A stretch of 64,000 nucleotides of DNA from Paenibacillus marchantiophytorum (GCF_014640555.1 NZ_BMHE01000004.1:30997-94996); one strand, 5' to 3'. Positions 44,009-53,255 are shown, numbered from the stretch's first letter. Notes: generated by a model from the sequence alone, not told the origin. Translations and numbers: made by a program.

Positions 44009-44036
44009 AAAAGCAGCGGATATCCGCTGCTTTTTT
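44009..44036. terminator. Bidirectional terminator between thioredoxin-like and ger genes
   Basis: AAAAGCAGCGG and CCGCTGCTTTT pair around ATAT, followed by T. The germination permease gene ends inside it. Confidence 0.9.
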
Positions 44037-45138
44037 ACTTGCTTAACTTATATTTGCGCTTTCGCAGCATCGCTATTACCAGTAAGATTAATGGAATAAC
44101 GAACCCGAAAGTAGCCGAGTAAAAAAGCCAAATTTTCGTAGCAAATCTCATAAAATAGGCAACATCGGGGTAGGAGACAATGGAAAGAACAATCAGAATC
44201 ATCCCCAGTGGCAAATATAGCTGCCTGATTTCCTTCATTCTGAACACCTCGCCAAACGTCAAGGTCGCAGCGTAGAAACAGATCGTCAATTTAAAATAGA
44301 TCGTGATAAACCAGATGCCAGCCATAATAACTTCCAAACGTTCAAGGAAAGATCCGATGCTAATTTTCTTGGCCAAACTATAACTGGGATACATTTGAAC
44401 GGATGTTAACTTATCACCTAAAACAAGTATGGAAAAAAGCGATATCAGGATCAATAACACCCCGCCGATCGAAACCCCAACCAGGAATGACTTCCCTAGT
44501 TTCTTCGTCGAGTTAATAAATGGAATAATCATTAAGAAAACAACAAGTTCCAAATAAGGTGTTCCAATCAAAGAAACAGAAGCTCTTACAATCGGCTTGA
44601 GGCCATAGCCCATAATAGGCTGCATGAATTTAACATCTACTTGCGTAGGCAGGAAAATAAACATCAAAAAGAAGAAGAGCAGCACCCAGGGCAGAAAAAT
44701 TTCTGATGTTCGTGTGAATGTTTCCAAACCATTCCGAATCCCCAAAATGACAATAGATAGAAAGAAGATATGTGTAAATTGCAACGGCGTATCCACTAAT
44801 ACCTGGGTTGTAATGAAGTCCCCTAGGTTCCTTAGAACTAGCGCAGCGAGAATAAAGAAAAAGCAAAAGTAAAGAAAACCTACCCCTTTGCCAAGCCATG
44901 TTCCCATAAGTTCTTCACAATATGTAACGAGCGTTTTGCCTGGAAAGCGTCCCCCTAGCGAGTACAACAGAACCACCAGAAGTAAACCGACAAGCAAGCC
45001 GAGCAGTGCCGCAATCCAAGCATCTTGTTTGGCATCATAAGCAAGTCCTGAAGGTGCTATGAGAATAGAGCTGCCGACTGTAAAGAGAATCGTGAGGATA
45101 GTGAATTGATGAACACCGATTTTACCTTTCTCAATCAT
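44035..45138 (-). CDS. Spore germinant receptor permease subunit (GerAB/GerKB family)
   Basis: About 367 residues with ten hydrophobic helices, APC-like fold, of the endospore germination permease family. It is the B subunit that binds the germinant in the spore inner membrane. Typical features are the start IGVHQFTILTILFTVGSSILIAPSGLA and the helix-loop ending in a basic tail KRKYKLSK. ATG 45138 follows GAGGTG by seven bases; GTG 45147 is less well placed. It is the last gene of the A-C-D-B operon. The gene name is not assigned because germinant specificity cannot be read from sequence. Confidence 0.9.
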   Translation of the reverse strand: MIEKGKIGVHQFTILTILFTVGSSILIAPSGLAYDAKQDAWIAALLGLLVGLLLVVLLYSLGGRFPGKTLVTYCEELMGTWLGKGVGFLYFCFFFILAALVLRNLGDFITTQVLVDTPLQFTHIFFLSIVILGIRNGLETFTRTSEIFLPWVLLFFFLMFIFLPTQVDVKFMQPIMGYGLKPIVRASVSLIGTPYLELVVFLMIIPFINSTKKLGKSFLVGVSIGGVLLILISLFSILVLGDKLTSVQMYPSYSLAKKISIGSFLERLEVIMAGIWFITIYFKLTICFYAATLTFGEVFRMKEIRQLYLPLGMILIVLSIVSYPDVAYFMRFATKIWLFYSATFGFVIPLILLVIAMLRKRKYKLSK

Positions 45139-45149
45139 TACAGACACCT

Positions 45150-45383
45150 CTACTTTAGGATACCAAAAACATAATCGCTTATAGGCTTATAAATATAAGT
45201 AATCAAATCTAGCGGGTTGGGGAGCTTCACACGCAATTCCAGCAGAATGCTAAGCAAGGTCCCTATGAGAAGGATTGTAAAGAAGATCCAGCTTTCCAGC
45301 TTTAACTTTTTCTTCAGCAGCGAAGGACCTTCTAGGAAACCAATGATAGCACTGATGATAATGGTCGTAATAGAAGTTAGCAC
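45150..45383 (-). CDS. Small two-helix membrane protein of the germination operon (D subunit)
   Basis: 77 residues with two transmembrane helices (about 3-20 and 31-48) and a basic loop KKKLKLESW. Some germinant receptor operons in Bacillales carry such a fourth, two-helix D subunit that modulates the receptor. GTG 45383 follows GGAGGAG by 10 bases. It lies seven bases after the C subunit stop and two bases before the longest B subunit frame. Confidence 0.75.
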   Translation of the reverse strand: MLTSITTIIISAIIGFLEGPSLLKKKLKLESWIFFTILLIGTLLSILLELRVKLPNPLDLITYIYKPISDYVFGILK

Positions 45384-45390
45384 AATGATT

Positions 45391-46590
45391 TCACTCCTCC
45401 GAACGCTCGATCAATGAATTATTTATGGTCCCTAGACGTCGAATTTGCACTTCAACGCTAATATGAACGTTCAAATCTACAAACTCGTTTTCCCAATTCG
45501 ATTTTATTCGTGTCCAAGTCTTAGGCGCTGCATCTTCAATGGCCTCTCCAAATCCAAAAATATCAGCCTTATTTTTCTTCGCTTTCTGGATAACACTCTG
45601 CATAACACTGATTAAATTTTTTTGCGCGAGTTGCTCTAATTCCGTTATCGTTTGCGGATCCAGCAAATCAATTTGGCACTGAACCTCGCTGATATTCTGC
45701 TCCAAATAAACACTAAGATTGATCTCAGGCTTGCCATTGACGATCTTGCCTTTCATTTTCGTCTTTTCCCGGATGATTTCTACGGATAACGTTCCATCCC
45801 CTTGCGGGCAGGTCAGATGTCCCATGGTACTTTTGACATTCCCCATAACATAGTTGTAGCCCTTGCTTTCTTCTTCGTTCAGCCAATCCACTAACTTGTC
45901 TTTCTTGAATAGGGCTAACCCCGAATACTCTAAGATGGCCCCAGGCGAGGTCAGATTTAAATTTGATTTATTCTCTCCTTTTTTACTGTCTCCTGTTACG
46001 ATCAATCCTGTCAGTACAGCCTCTCTTGTTGGATCTCCCAGATTGGTTAGAAACCGGTCTAATTGAACACTTACCGTCGGTGACCAGGATTTCTCCGAAG
46101 TTTCCAGTGTCTTAAACATTTTATTGGCGGGTATCCTCTCGATTGGCGTTAAAATCTTCAAGACTTTGTTCGCTGTTGTCCCTTTGGCAACGATGATATA
46201 GAAGTCAGAACGCACTTCATGATCTCTGGAGACACCGTCCATCACTTTGGAGATGCCATGCCGGGCAAGTTCTTCCCCAATCACCAAAATCCGCAAATGA
46301 GAAGCAAAAATTTTCCGCGGAGCCATCGTTGTCATCTTCCGAACAGCCTCCAGCGTTGAGACGCCAGTAGCTGATAACGTGGTAATCGGAGTGCTGTATC
46401 CACTCCCTTTTTTGGCAGCAACTTCATTGGGATTTACGATTTGTGAGGTAACTAAAAATTCTTTGCCACTCTTATCGAATCCCATGCCAACCGTGATAGC
46501 CAAATCATTCAATTCATGTCGATCCCAGCAGCCGGAGAGTACACAACCAAGCAAAGTAAGTATGCATAAGATACAACCCACCTTCTTCAT
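45391..46590 (-). CDS. Spore germinant receptor lipoprotein subunit (GerAC/GerKC family)
   Basis: A 399-residue lipoprotein. The lipobox is VLSGC (Cys at about 21), followed by the family hallmark WDRHELNDLAITVGMGFD. The C subunit sits on the outer face of the spore inner membrane and is needed for receptor function. ATG 46590 follows AAGGAGG. It lies 18 bases after the A subunit gene. The C-terminal tail (ERSEE) overlaps nothing. Confidence 0.92.
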   Translation of the reverse strand: MKKVGCILCILTLLGCVLSGCWDRHELNDLAITVGMGFDKSGKEFLVTSQIVNPNEVAAKKGSGYSTPITTLSATGVSTLEAVRKMTTMAPRKIFASHLRILVIGEELARHGISKVMDGVSRDHEVRSDFYIIVAKGTTANKVLKILTPIERIPANKMFKTLETSEKSWSPTVSVQLDRFLTNLGDPTREAVLTGLIVTGDSKKGENKSNLNLTSPGAILEYSGLALFKKDKLVDWLNEEESKGYNYVMGNVKSTMGHLTCPQGDGTLSVEIIREKTKMKGKIVNGKPEINLSVYLEQNISEVQCQIDLLDPQTITELEQLAQKNLISVMQSVIQKAKKNKADIFGFGEAIEDAAPKTWTRIKSNWENEFVDLNVHISVEVQIRRLGTINNSLIERSEE

Positions 46591-46608
46591 ACTGGCTGAA
46601 CCCTCCTT

Positions 46609-48207
46609 CTACTCCCGTTCTGGCTTCGTTTGCGGAGAATTGTTTTCCCGGATTTGATTCTTAGGGCTAATAAAGCGCGGTCTTGAGAAAAGCCCCCACT
46701 GCGGCAATCTGATAATGGTATCTTTCTGATCTGCTAGGACAAAAGGAGCCATTGGCGACATGTAAGGCACACCGAACGAACGCAAGGTGCACAAATGCTG
46801 CACCATCCCGATTAATCCAACCGTAATTCCGAATAAACCAAATGTGGCGGCAAACATCATCAGAATAAACCGTAAAATACGGATCGGAATCCCCATGCTG
46901 AATGCTGGAATCACGAAGTTGGATATCGCGGTAATCGCAACCACGATAACCATGGCGGGAGAAACCAATCCCGCATCTACGGCACCTTGTCCGATGACCA
47001 AGGCACCAACGATCGATACAGCTTGGCCGACCGTCTTAGGCAGACGTACCCCAGCTTCACGCAAAATCTCGAAGGTTACCTCCATCAAGAGCGCCTCGAC
47101 AAAAGCTGGAAAAGGGATGCCTTCTCGCTGTGCGGCCAAATTAAAAAGCAAAGAACTAGGGACAAGTTCTTGATGAAAGGTCGTAACGGCGATATAAAAT
47201 GAGGGAGCCATCAACGAAATAAAGAAACATATATATCGCAAAATGCGAATCAATGTAGCAAATTCGGAACGTTGATAGTAGTCTTCAGCCGATTGAAAAA
47301 ACTGCACGAACAGCGCAGGCGCTTTCAGGATAAATGGCGTCCCATCCACCAAAATGGCAACGCGGCCCTCCAGGAGACCAGCGGCTGCCACATCCGGCCG
47401 TTCTGTATTGTACATCGTGGGGAATGGCGTAAAGGTTTCGTCTTGAATAAGCTCTTCAATATTGCCGCTTTCCAGAATGCCGTCAATATCAATTCGTTGT
47501 AATCTTGTTCGTACTTCCGCTACAATTTTGTCACTCGCAATACCGTTAATGTACATCATGGATACAGTCGTTTGTGAAACTCGGCCAATCTTCATCGTTT
47601 CCAACCACAAATTTGGACTCTTGATCCGCCTGCGAATGAGTGAAATGTTCGTCCCAATTGATTCCGTGAATCCGTCTCGCGGTCCTCTCACAACGGATTG
47701 CGTGGAAGGCTCTTCCACAGATCGTTGATCTCCACCTCCCGTATTTACGGAAAAGGCAAGCGGATGGCCATTGATGAATAAGATAGTTTCACCGCACATC
47801 ATATTTTCACATAGTTCGGCGAACGTCCCCACTGTTCTGACTTCTCCGCTGGTTCGAAGCATGTTTTTAACCAAGTCTGGGTACAAATAGAAGCCGGTAT
47901 TGATCTCTTCCATCAACTGTGCCGATCTTGCGCTCAGCGTAGACATCATATCTTGAAAAAAAGCCTTATTGACTAATTGTTCCAAAAAAATATAGCCAAT
48001 CCTATGATCGGTCTCGACATCCAAACAGAGATCACCCGTTATGATATCAGAGCTATTGCCAAAAATCTTTTTCACTTGCGCGATATTTAAGCTGGTATCT
48101 TGAAAAAGATTCTGACTAAGCTCTGGCTGATCGGGCATCTGGGCAGGCGGTGTAAGGATTCGTTCACGATTAAATATTTGATGTAGCGTTTTTTTCCATG
48201 TTCTCAT
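46609..48207 (-). CDS. Spore germinant receptor A subunit (GerAA/GerKA family)
   Basis: 532 residues: a long cytoplasmic N-terminal domain (DIITGDLCLD, QLMEEINTGFYLYPDL, and the conserved GPRDGFTESIGTNISLIRRRI) and a C-terminal membrane domain with five or six helices. EGRVAILVDGTPFILKAPALFVQFFQSAEDYY is split across the domain junction. It oligomerises to form the germinant-gated channel in the spore inner membrane. It is the first gene of the operon, with a sigma-G-like promoter upstream. Confidence 0.93.
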   Translation of the reverse strand: MRTWKKTLHQIFNRERILTPPAQMPDQPELSQNLFQDTSLNIAQVKKIFGNSSDIITGDLCLDVETDHRIGYIFLEQLVNKAFFQDMMSTLSARSAQLMEEINTGFYLYPDLVKNMLRTSGEVRTVGTFAELCENMMCGETILFINGHPLAFSVNTGGGDQRSVEEPSTQSVVRGPRDGFTESIGTNISLIRRRIKSPNLWLETMKIGRVSQTTVSMMYINGIASDKIVAEVRTRLQRIDIDGILESGNIEELIQDETFTPFPTMYNTERPDVAAAGLLEGRVAILVDGTPFILKAPALFVQFFQSAEDYYQRSEFATLIRILRYICFFISLMAPSFYIAVTTFHQELVPSSLLFNLAAQREGIPFPAFVEALLMEVTFEILREAGVRLPKTVGQAVSIVGALVIGQGAVDAGLVSPAMVIVVAITAISNFVIPAFSMGIPIRILRFILMMFAATFGLFGITVGLIGMVQHLCTLRSFGVPYMSPMAPFVLADQKDTIIRLPQWGLFSRPRFISPKNQIRENNSPQTKPERE

Positions 48208-48244
48208 GCTTTCGCCACCACCAAGCTCTAAAAAATTACAAATG

Positions 48245-48275
48245 TCTTATGGCAAAGTCTCCCCTATATTTTGCA
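48245..48275 (-). promoter_or_regulatory. Candidate sigma-G (forespore) promoter of the ger operon
   Basis: On the minus strand TGCAAA and CATAAGA are 18 bases apart, matching the sigma-G consensus TGNATA-N17/18-CATNNTA in 5/6 and 6/7 positions. Germinant receptor operons are known sigma-G targets. Confidence 0.5.
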
Positions 48276-48318
48276 AAATTATGTATTTTTCACCGATCGT
48301 TTTAATTTTACATAAATA

Positions 48319-48371
48319 AAAAACCTAGAACTGCACTTTAAGCTTTCACTTAAAGTGCAGTTCTAGGTTTT
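48319..48371. terminator. Long perfect hairpin terminator (23-bp stem)
   Basis: A 23-bp uninterrupted stem (48320-48342 with 48349-48371) and a 6-base loop. The minus-strand arm is followed by TTTTTTA, so it ends the DUF309/RelQ/pyrD transcripts and insulates the ger promoter. Confidence 0.88.
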
Positions 48372-48384
48372 AATCTTTCTAATC

Positions 48385-48804
48385 TTATTCGCTATGCTCA
48401 TGTTGAGGCGGATCCAGCTTTATTTTCTGAAGAAGCTGTTCAAGCTCCTCGTCCATAATTCGAATATCCAAATCATAAGGAGCGAATGGTTCTGTTTCGA
48501 ATCGAAGCAGCTTAGCTAAGTAAGCTTGACTGTCTTGAATCAATTGGCCCAAATTAATTCCAAGTGAATCAGCAGGATACGGAGCAAGCTTATCTAAGCC
48601 TGCACTAAATAGTTTAATCGACCCGCTTACGTTCCCGTTCGCATGATGATAAAGGCCTACTGCAACCTGCAGTAGACCTTGATACAAAGGGCTTCGGCCT
48701 TCCTCCAGCCAGAGCTCCTCCATGACTTCATGACACTCAAAATAGTCCCGTTGATCATTGAAATAGTACAAATAAGCGACATATAAACGATCATAGGAGC
48801 CCAT
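48385..48804 (-). CDS. DUF309 domain protein
   Basis: A 139-residue cytoplasmic helical protein. FNDQRDYFECHEVMEELW carries the conserved H-E-x-x-E-x-W pattern of the DUF309 family, with VGLYHHANGN as the second conserved stretch. The His/Glu set suggests a metal site; the function is unknown. It begins three bases after the stop of the RelQ gene, so the two are cotranscribed. Confidence 0.88.
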   Translation of the reverse strand: MGSYDRLYVAYLYYFNDQRDYFECHEVMEELWLEEGRSPLYQGLLQVAVGLYHHANGNVSGSIKLFSAGLDKLAPYPADSLGINLGQLIQDSQAYLAKLLRFETEPFAPYDLDIRIMDEELEQLLQKIKLDPPQHEHSE

Positions 48805-48807
48805 AGA

Positions 48808-49605
48808 TTAGTTATGTTCTCCTTTTTTGGCTCGGAAGATCGCAGCCTCAATATCAGCAGACAAATCACTTAATCCATCTTCGGTTTCCCAGATTTCATT
48901 AAATCTTAGCTGAAACTGTGCAGCCTCCCGCACACGATAATAGAAGTAAAGCTCCTGAATGTTGTTAAGCACTTTATTGATGAGATTCGAGTTATCCTCA
49001 AACATCTTCTGAGATTCCACAATTTCACCGCGTATACTGGACATCTCTTGATCTAATAGATATGCAGCTTCAGCCGCTTTGCTTAGGCGAGACCTAACAT
49101 CTTCTGGTAATTGCTCTTTATATTTATAATTCAAAGAATGCTCAATCGTTGCCCAGAAATTCATAGCTAGTGTCCGAATTTGCACTTCCGCTAATATCCG
49201 TTTCATGCCTAATGCCGTTTGCACAGGGTATTCAATAATGATATGAAAGCTGCGGTAGCCGCTTGGTTTCTTATTCGTTACATAATCTTTTTCATAGACT
49301 ACGTTCATATCTTGCCGACTTCGGATCAGAACTGCCAGACGTTCGATGTCTTCTACAAACTGGCACATAATTCGAATGCCGGCAATATCTTCGATGCCTG
49401 ATTCCAACTGATCCATTGGCACACTTAACCGTTTGGCTTTTTCCAGTACACTCGATATCTTTTTGACACGTCCTGTAACGAATTCAATAGGAGCATACTC
49501 TTCTCTGCTTTTAAGTTCGCCACGCAACGTTTTGAATTTTACTTTCAACTCTTCTACCGCTTGTTCGTAAGGCAGGAGAAATTTCTTCCAGTCTCGTCCA
49601 TCCAT
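48808..49605 (-). CDS. Small alarmone synthetase RelQ-type GTP pyrophosphokinase
   Basis: A 265-residue single-domain (p)ppGpp synthetase without hydrolase or regulatory domains. The RelA/SpoT motifs are GRVKKISSVLEKAKR, IEDIAGIRIMCQF, NKKPSGYRSFHIII and EVQIRTLAMNFWATIEHSLNYK, with the usual C-terminal coiled region that makes tetramers. It transfers pyrophosphate from ATP to GTP or GDP. ATG 49605 follows GGAGGATAAAAGG. Its neighbour pyrD links it loosely to nucleotide synthesis. Confidence 0.93.
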   Translation of the reverse strand: MDGRDWKKFLLPYEQAVEELKVKFKTLRGELKSREEYAPIEFVTGRVKKISSVLEKAKRLSVPMDQLESGIEDIAGIRIMCQFVEDIERLAVLIRSRQDMNVVYEKDYVTNKKPSGYRSFHIIIEYPVQTALGMKRILAEVQIRTLAMNFWATIEHSLNYKYKEQLPEDVRSRLSKAAEAAYLLDQEMSSIRGEIVESQKMFEDNSNLINKVLNNIQELYFYYRVREAAQFQLRFNEIWETEDGLSDLSADIEAAIFRAKKGEHN

Positions 49606-49631
49606 CCTTTTATCCTCCGTTTCGAAAGAAG

Positions 49632-50729
49632 TCAGTTCTGATCAGCACCGATTGCCTGGGAAATATGAGTAAAGCCATCTCTCTTTAATAACTCTGCCAA
49701 CCCTTGATTTATTCTCGACAATAGGCCTGGACCTTCGTAGATTAAGCCGGTATACACCTCAACTAAACTCGCGCCAGCACGTATTTTGTCATAGGCATCC
49801 TGAGCCGTGAAAATCCCGCCCGCCCCAATAATCGGAAGCTTGCCTTCCGTTAATTGATAGACGCGTCTGATAACTTCCGTGGAACGATCCGTAAGAGGGC
49901 TTCCGCTAAGCCCGCCTGCTTGTTCACGATTCTGATGCACAAGCCCCTCTCTGCTGAGCGTTGTATTGGTTGCGATGATGCCGGAGACGCCACTTTCCTT
50001 AATGGATTGCACCGTTAATTCCAGTTCATCGTCCGTGAGATCAGGCGCGATTTTAACCAACACCGGTTTGCTTGCGTGAGCACTCTTTTGCTGTTGAAGC
50101 TGCATTTCGGCAGTGACGGCATCGAGCAATCGCTTCAAATCATTCCCATGCTGTAAATTACGCAAATCAGGTGTATTTGGTGAGCTAATATTCACTACAA
50201 AGAAGTCACCATATGTATATAACTCGCGAATACAAGCCCGATAATCCTCTTCGGCTTGTTCATTCGGTGTTGTTTTATTTTTACCTATATTAATGGCCAC
50301 CGGGATCTCCCGTTTTCCTGTCTTCTGCAGATTTCTAGCCATTTCATCCGTGCCGACATTGTTGAAGCCCATCCGATTGATAAGCGCTTTGTCCTCCGGA
50401 AGACGAAATAGCCGCGGCAGCTCATTGCCCGGTTGTGGTTTTGGTGTAATTGTCCCAACTTCCATGAAACCAAAACCAAGTTGTGAGAAACCTTTGACAG
50501 CTTTCGCATTTTTATCTAAGCCTGCTGCCAGGCCTACCGGATTTGCAAAGTGCAAACCCCATAGTTGCTGGGCCATCGCTTGTGATGGGGCAACGCCATA
50601 CATCGCTTTAAGAAGTTGTTTTCCTCCGGGAAATTTACTTACGGCACTTAGGCCGTCAATGGTTAAATGATGCGCTTTTTCCGGATCCATTCGGAACAAA
50701 ATTGGTTTTCCTACATTCTTATACAGCAT
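49632..50729 (-). CDS. pyrD: Quinone-dependent dihydroorotate dehydrogenase (class 2)
   Basis: The 365-residue FMN enzyme oxidises dihydroorotate to orotate in pyrimidine synthesis. The N-terminal helix pair (YKNVGKPILFRMDPEKAHH) is the membrane-associated quinone tunnel typical of class 2. VGLAAGLDKNAK and the catalytic Ser in VVNISSPNTPDLRNLQ follow, with IIGAGGIFTAQDA binding the FMN phosphate. Many Bacillales use a class 1B enzyme in the pyr operon, so this stand-alone class 2 gene is notable. Start ATG 50729. Confidence 0.93.
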   Translation of the reverse strand: MLYKNVGKPILFRMDPEKAHHLTIDGLSAVSKFPGGKQLLKAMYGVAPSQAMAQQLWGLHFANPVGLAAGLDKNAKAVKGFSQLGFGFMEVGTITPKPQPGNELPRLFRLPEDKALINRMGFNNVGTDEMARNLQKTGKREIPVAINIGKNKTTPNEQAEEDYRACIRELYTYGDFFVVNISSPNTPDLRNLQHGNDLKRLLDAVTAEMQLQQQKSAHASKPVLVKIAPDLTDDELELTVQSIKESGVSGIIATNTTLSREGLVHQNREQAGGLSGSPLTDRSTEVIRRVYQLTEGKLPIIGAGGIFTAQDAYDKIRAGASLVEVYTGLIYEGPGLLSRINQGLAELLKRDGFTHISQAIGADQN

Positions 50730-50824
50730 GTCCTATGCACTCCGTTCTCTAATGACTCTAACAGTCAGTTTAGCTGACAATGTGCAAATATGCAATCCAC
50801 TGTAAGGCTAAATTCCTTTTTTCA

Positions 50825-50862
50825 AACAAAAAATCCCCGCTCCATGTAGGTTGCAAGGGAAT
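50825..50862 (-). terminator. Weak terminator after the antiterminator gene
   Basis: A short imperfect GC stem (GGGA/TCCC with an inner GC pair) followed by TTTTTTG on the minus strand. Confidence 0.35.
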
Positions 50863-50882
50863 CCATTATCATTATACCAACA

Positions 50883-51716
50883 CTATACTTCTGTTCGCTG
50901 AAGCATTCGTTCCAGATGCATCGTCAAGTAGCCCGTTTCGTCATCCGGCACTTCGAGTTGGAGCGCATCACTGAGCATCAAGGAGAGCACTTTTGCTTTC
51001 ACATAAGTATCCCCGTACTCTTCTTTTATTTTATCCAGCAAGGAATTTTGAAGCGTCTTTTTTTGTTTAACCCGTTCAATGACGCCTTTTAAATGGCTGA
51101 TAAAACGCAAGGTAGAGAATGAATTATCGAAATTAAAGCCTAATTCCTTGGCCGATTCAATCGTCTGTGAAACCACTCGAACGACGGCTAACGAATCTGC
51201 AGCCTGCTCTTTTTTGCGAGCACTGTTGAAATGCATCGTCAGGAAAGCAACTTCATCCTCCGGCAATTTGACATCCAGATGGTCATTCAAGAATTCAACC
51301 GCTTTCTTAGCTACCTTGTATTCTTCTGGATACATATACCCGATTTCATAAGCAAAAGGGTTAGTAATGAAGATCCCGCGCTTTTGGCGCTCTACGGCAA
51401 AATTAATATGATCAACTAAAGAAGCATGTATCGTTTCGGAAAAGTCGCCTTCGAGCATACTTTGTGCATACGCGATGACTTCCTCTGTAATTCCGATAAT
51501 TTTCACATCAACCGCATTTAATATTTGTTCATAGTTTTTGAGCACTTCCGACGTGTGCAACAAAAACTCCTGGGTAATTTCAGCTTCATTAATAAGCATA
51601 CCCGGCGTCTTCTTGAATCCAATCCCCTTGCCGAAGGCAATTGAATTTTTGCCGGATGTCAAATGGGCCATCACGACATTATGTGATAGAACATGAATAA
51701 TCGTTCTTTCAATCAT
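50883..51716 (-). CDS. BglG/LicT-family transcriptional antiterminator
   Basis: The 277-residue protein has an N-terminal RNA-binding CAT domain (about 1-58) and two PTS regulation domains with phosphorylatable His (ASLVDHINFAVERQ in PRD1; LTMHFNS; SHLKGVIERV in PRD2; YLTMHLERM). The phosphorylation state set by the PTS controls its binding to an RNA antiterminator and prevents early termination. It is encoded directly after the EIICB gene (17-base gap, GGAGGTG before ATG 51716). No classical RAT hairpin was found in front of the EIICB gene. Confidence 0.9.
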   Translation of the reverse strand: MIERTIIHVLSHNVVMAHLTSGKNSIAFGKGIGFKKTPGMLINEAEITQEFLLHTSEVLKNYEQILNAVDVKIIGITEEVIAYAQSMLEGDFSETIHASLVDHINFAVERQKRGIFITNPFAYEIGYMYPEEYKVAKKAVEFLNDHLDVKLPEDEVAFLTMHFNSARKKEQAADSLAVVRVVSQTIESAKELGFNFDNSFSTLRFISHLKGVIERVKQKKTLQNSLLDKIKEEYGDTYVKAKVLSLMLSDALQLEVPDDETGYLTMHLERMLQRTEV

Positions 51717-51733
51717 AAGACACCTCCGCGTTC

Positions 51734-53182
51734 TTAGGTTTGTCCTGATTTGTCTTTATGTAAGCTCAGCATAGGTTTAATGCTTTCACGAATTTGTTCC
51801 GATTCTGTACCAAACACCACATGTATATTTCCTTTGCCAAGCCTGATAACCCCGATGGCTCCAAGTTCTTTGAGTTCATTATCAATGACCAAATGATCTT
51901 CATTCACTAACAGTCGTAATCTGGTTATGCAAGCATCAATGGAAACAATATTCGCAGCTCCGCCAATATGCCTTAAAATACGGGAGGGACGGTCTTCTAC
52001 GAACTCAGCCTTATTAGAATCTGGTTCGGCTTCGACATCCGAAGATTCATCACGGCTCGACACTTTTAACGGGAAGAAGTGCAAGTAAAAACGAAAAGTT
52101 GCATAATATAAGATAAAATACCCAGCTCCAACGATAATAACCCAATATGGTTTTGTAGATACATGCCAACTCAAAATAAAGTCAATAAATCCAGCCGAAA
52201 AGCCAAATCCCATTTTGACTTGGAGCATATTCATGATCAGCATGGAGAAGCCTGTCAAAACAGCATGTATCACATAGAGACCAGGTGCCACGAACATAAA
52301 GGCAAATTCGATGGGTTCCGTTATGCCCGTCAAAAAGCTGGTTAACCCTGCGCTAAGCATGACGGACACGATCAGTGTTCGATTGGCAGAAGATGAGCTT
52401 CTGATAATGGCTAATGCTGCTGCAGGAAGACCGAACATGATGACGGGGTAAAAACCGGTCATGAACATTCCCGCTTCAGGGTCTCCTGCGAAAAATCGCG
52501 AGATATCGCCATGGACAATTTTGCCCGTATCTGTGGTATAATCTCCGATTTGAAACCATGCTATATTATTAATAATATGATGCAACCCGGTAGGAATTAA
52601 GAGCCTGTTCATAATGCCATAAATGAGAACACCGACATTTCCGTTATCTACAATCCACAAGCCTATAACACTGATAAATTTCTGTACTGGAGGCCAGATG
52701 TTTCCCATCAAGACACCAAGGAATACCATCACAAGCGATGTAAGTAAAGGCACAAATCGCTTGCCCCCAAAAAATCCGAGTGATTTAGGCAATTTAATGT
52801 GTTGGAATCTGTTAAAAAACAACGCCGACAAACCGCCGACAAGCATGCCGCCCAATACGCCCATGTCCATCCGCTCGGCAGAATTGGTCCCCGTTTGAAA
52901 AAGCTGCAAGACATTGTTGAACACCAAATAACCAACTGTAGCCGCGAGTGCAGCGATGCCATCACCGGATGTTAATCCTATGGCAATGCCAATCGCAAAA
53001 ATTAAAGGCAGATTATCAAAGATCGCGCTTCCCCCAGACTCAAAGATATGAGCCATCTGCATTAGAAAGGGATCATCAAAAGTCATTTTGCCAATACGTA
53101 AGAGAATGGATGCCGCCGGCAGCACCGCAATCGGGATCATCAAAGAACGTCCTATTTTTTGCAATATATACATCAATCTCAT
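51734..53182 (-). CDS. PTS glucose/N-acetylglucosamine-type EIICB transporter
   Basis: 482 residues. An EIIC membrane domain (about 1-380) has GITEPIEFAFMFVAPG, the substrate-gate loop of the glucose/GlcNAc class. An EIIB domain has NIVSIDACITRLRL, the phosphorylated Cys. There is no EIIA, which must come from elsewhere. N-terminal RSLMIPIAVLPAASILLRIG resembles NagE/PtsG. The substrate (GlcNAc, glucose or glucosamine) cannot be settled. ATG 53182 follows AAGGTG. It forms a two-gene unit with the antiterminator. Confidence 0.9.
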   Translation of the reverse strand: MRLMYILQKIGRSLMIPIAVLPAASILLRIGKMTFDDPFLMQMAHIFESGGSAIFDNLPLIFAIGIAIGLTSGDGIAALAATVGYLVFNNVLQLFQTGTNSAERMDMGVLGGMLVGGLSALFFNRFQHIKLPKSLGFFGGKRFVPLLTSLVMVFLGVLMGNIWPPVQKFISVIGLWIVDNGNVGVLIYGIMNRLLIPTGLHHIINNIAWFQIGDYTTDTGKIVHGDISRFFAGDPEAGMFMTGFYPVIMFGLPAAALAIIRSSSSANRTLIVSVMLSAGLTSFLTGITEPIEFAFMFVAPGLYVIHAVLTGFSMLIMNMLQVKMGFGFSAGFIDFILSWHVSTKPYWVIIVGAGYFILYYATFRFYLHFFPLKVSSRDESSDVEAEPDSNKAEFVEDRPSRILRHIGGAANIVSIDACITRLRLLVNEDHLVIDNELKELGAIGVIRLGKGNIHVVFGTESEQIRESIKPMLSLHKDKSGQT

Positions 53183-53255
53183 ATGAGTTCACCTTTAAGC
53201 CCACAAGTTTGGCCGTTTCTTGTTTGCTCTTGCTTATATCCCAATTATAGTAGAA

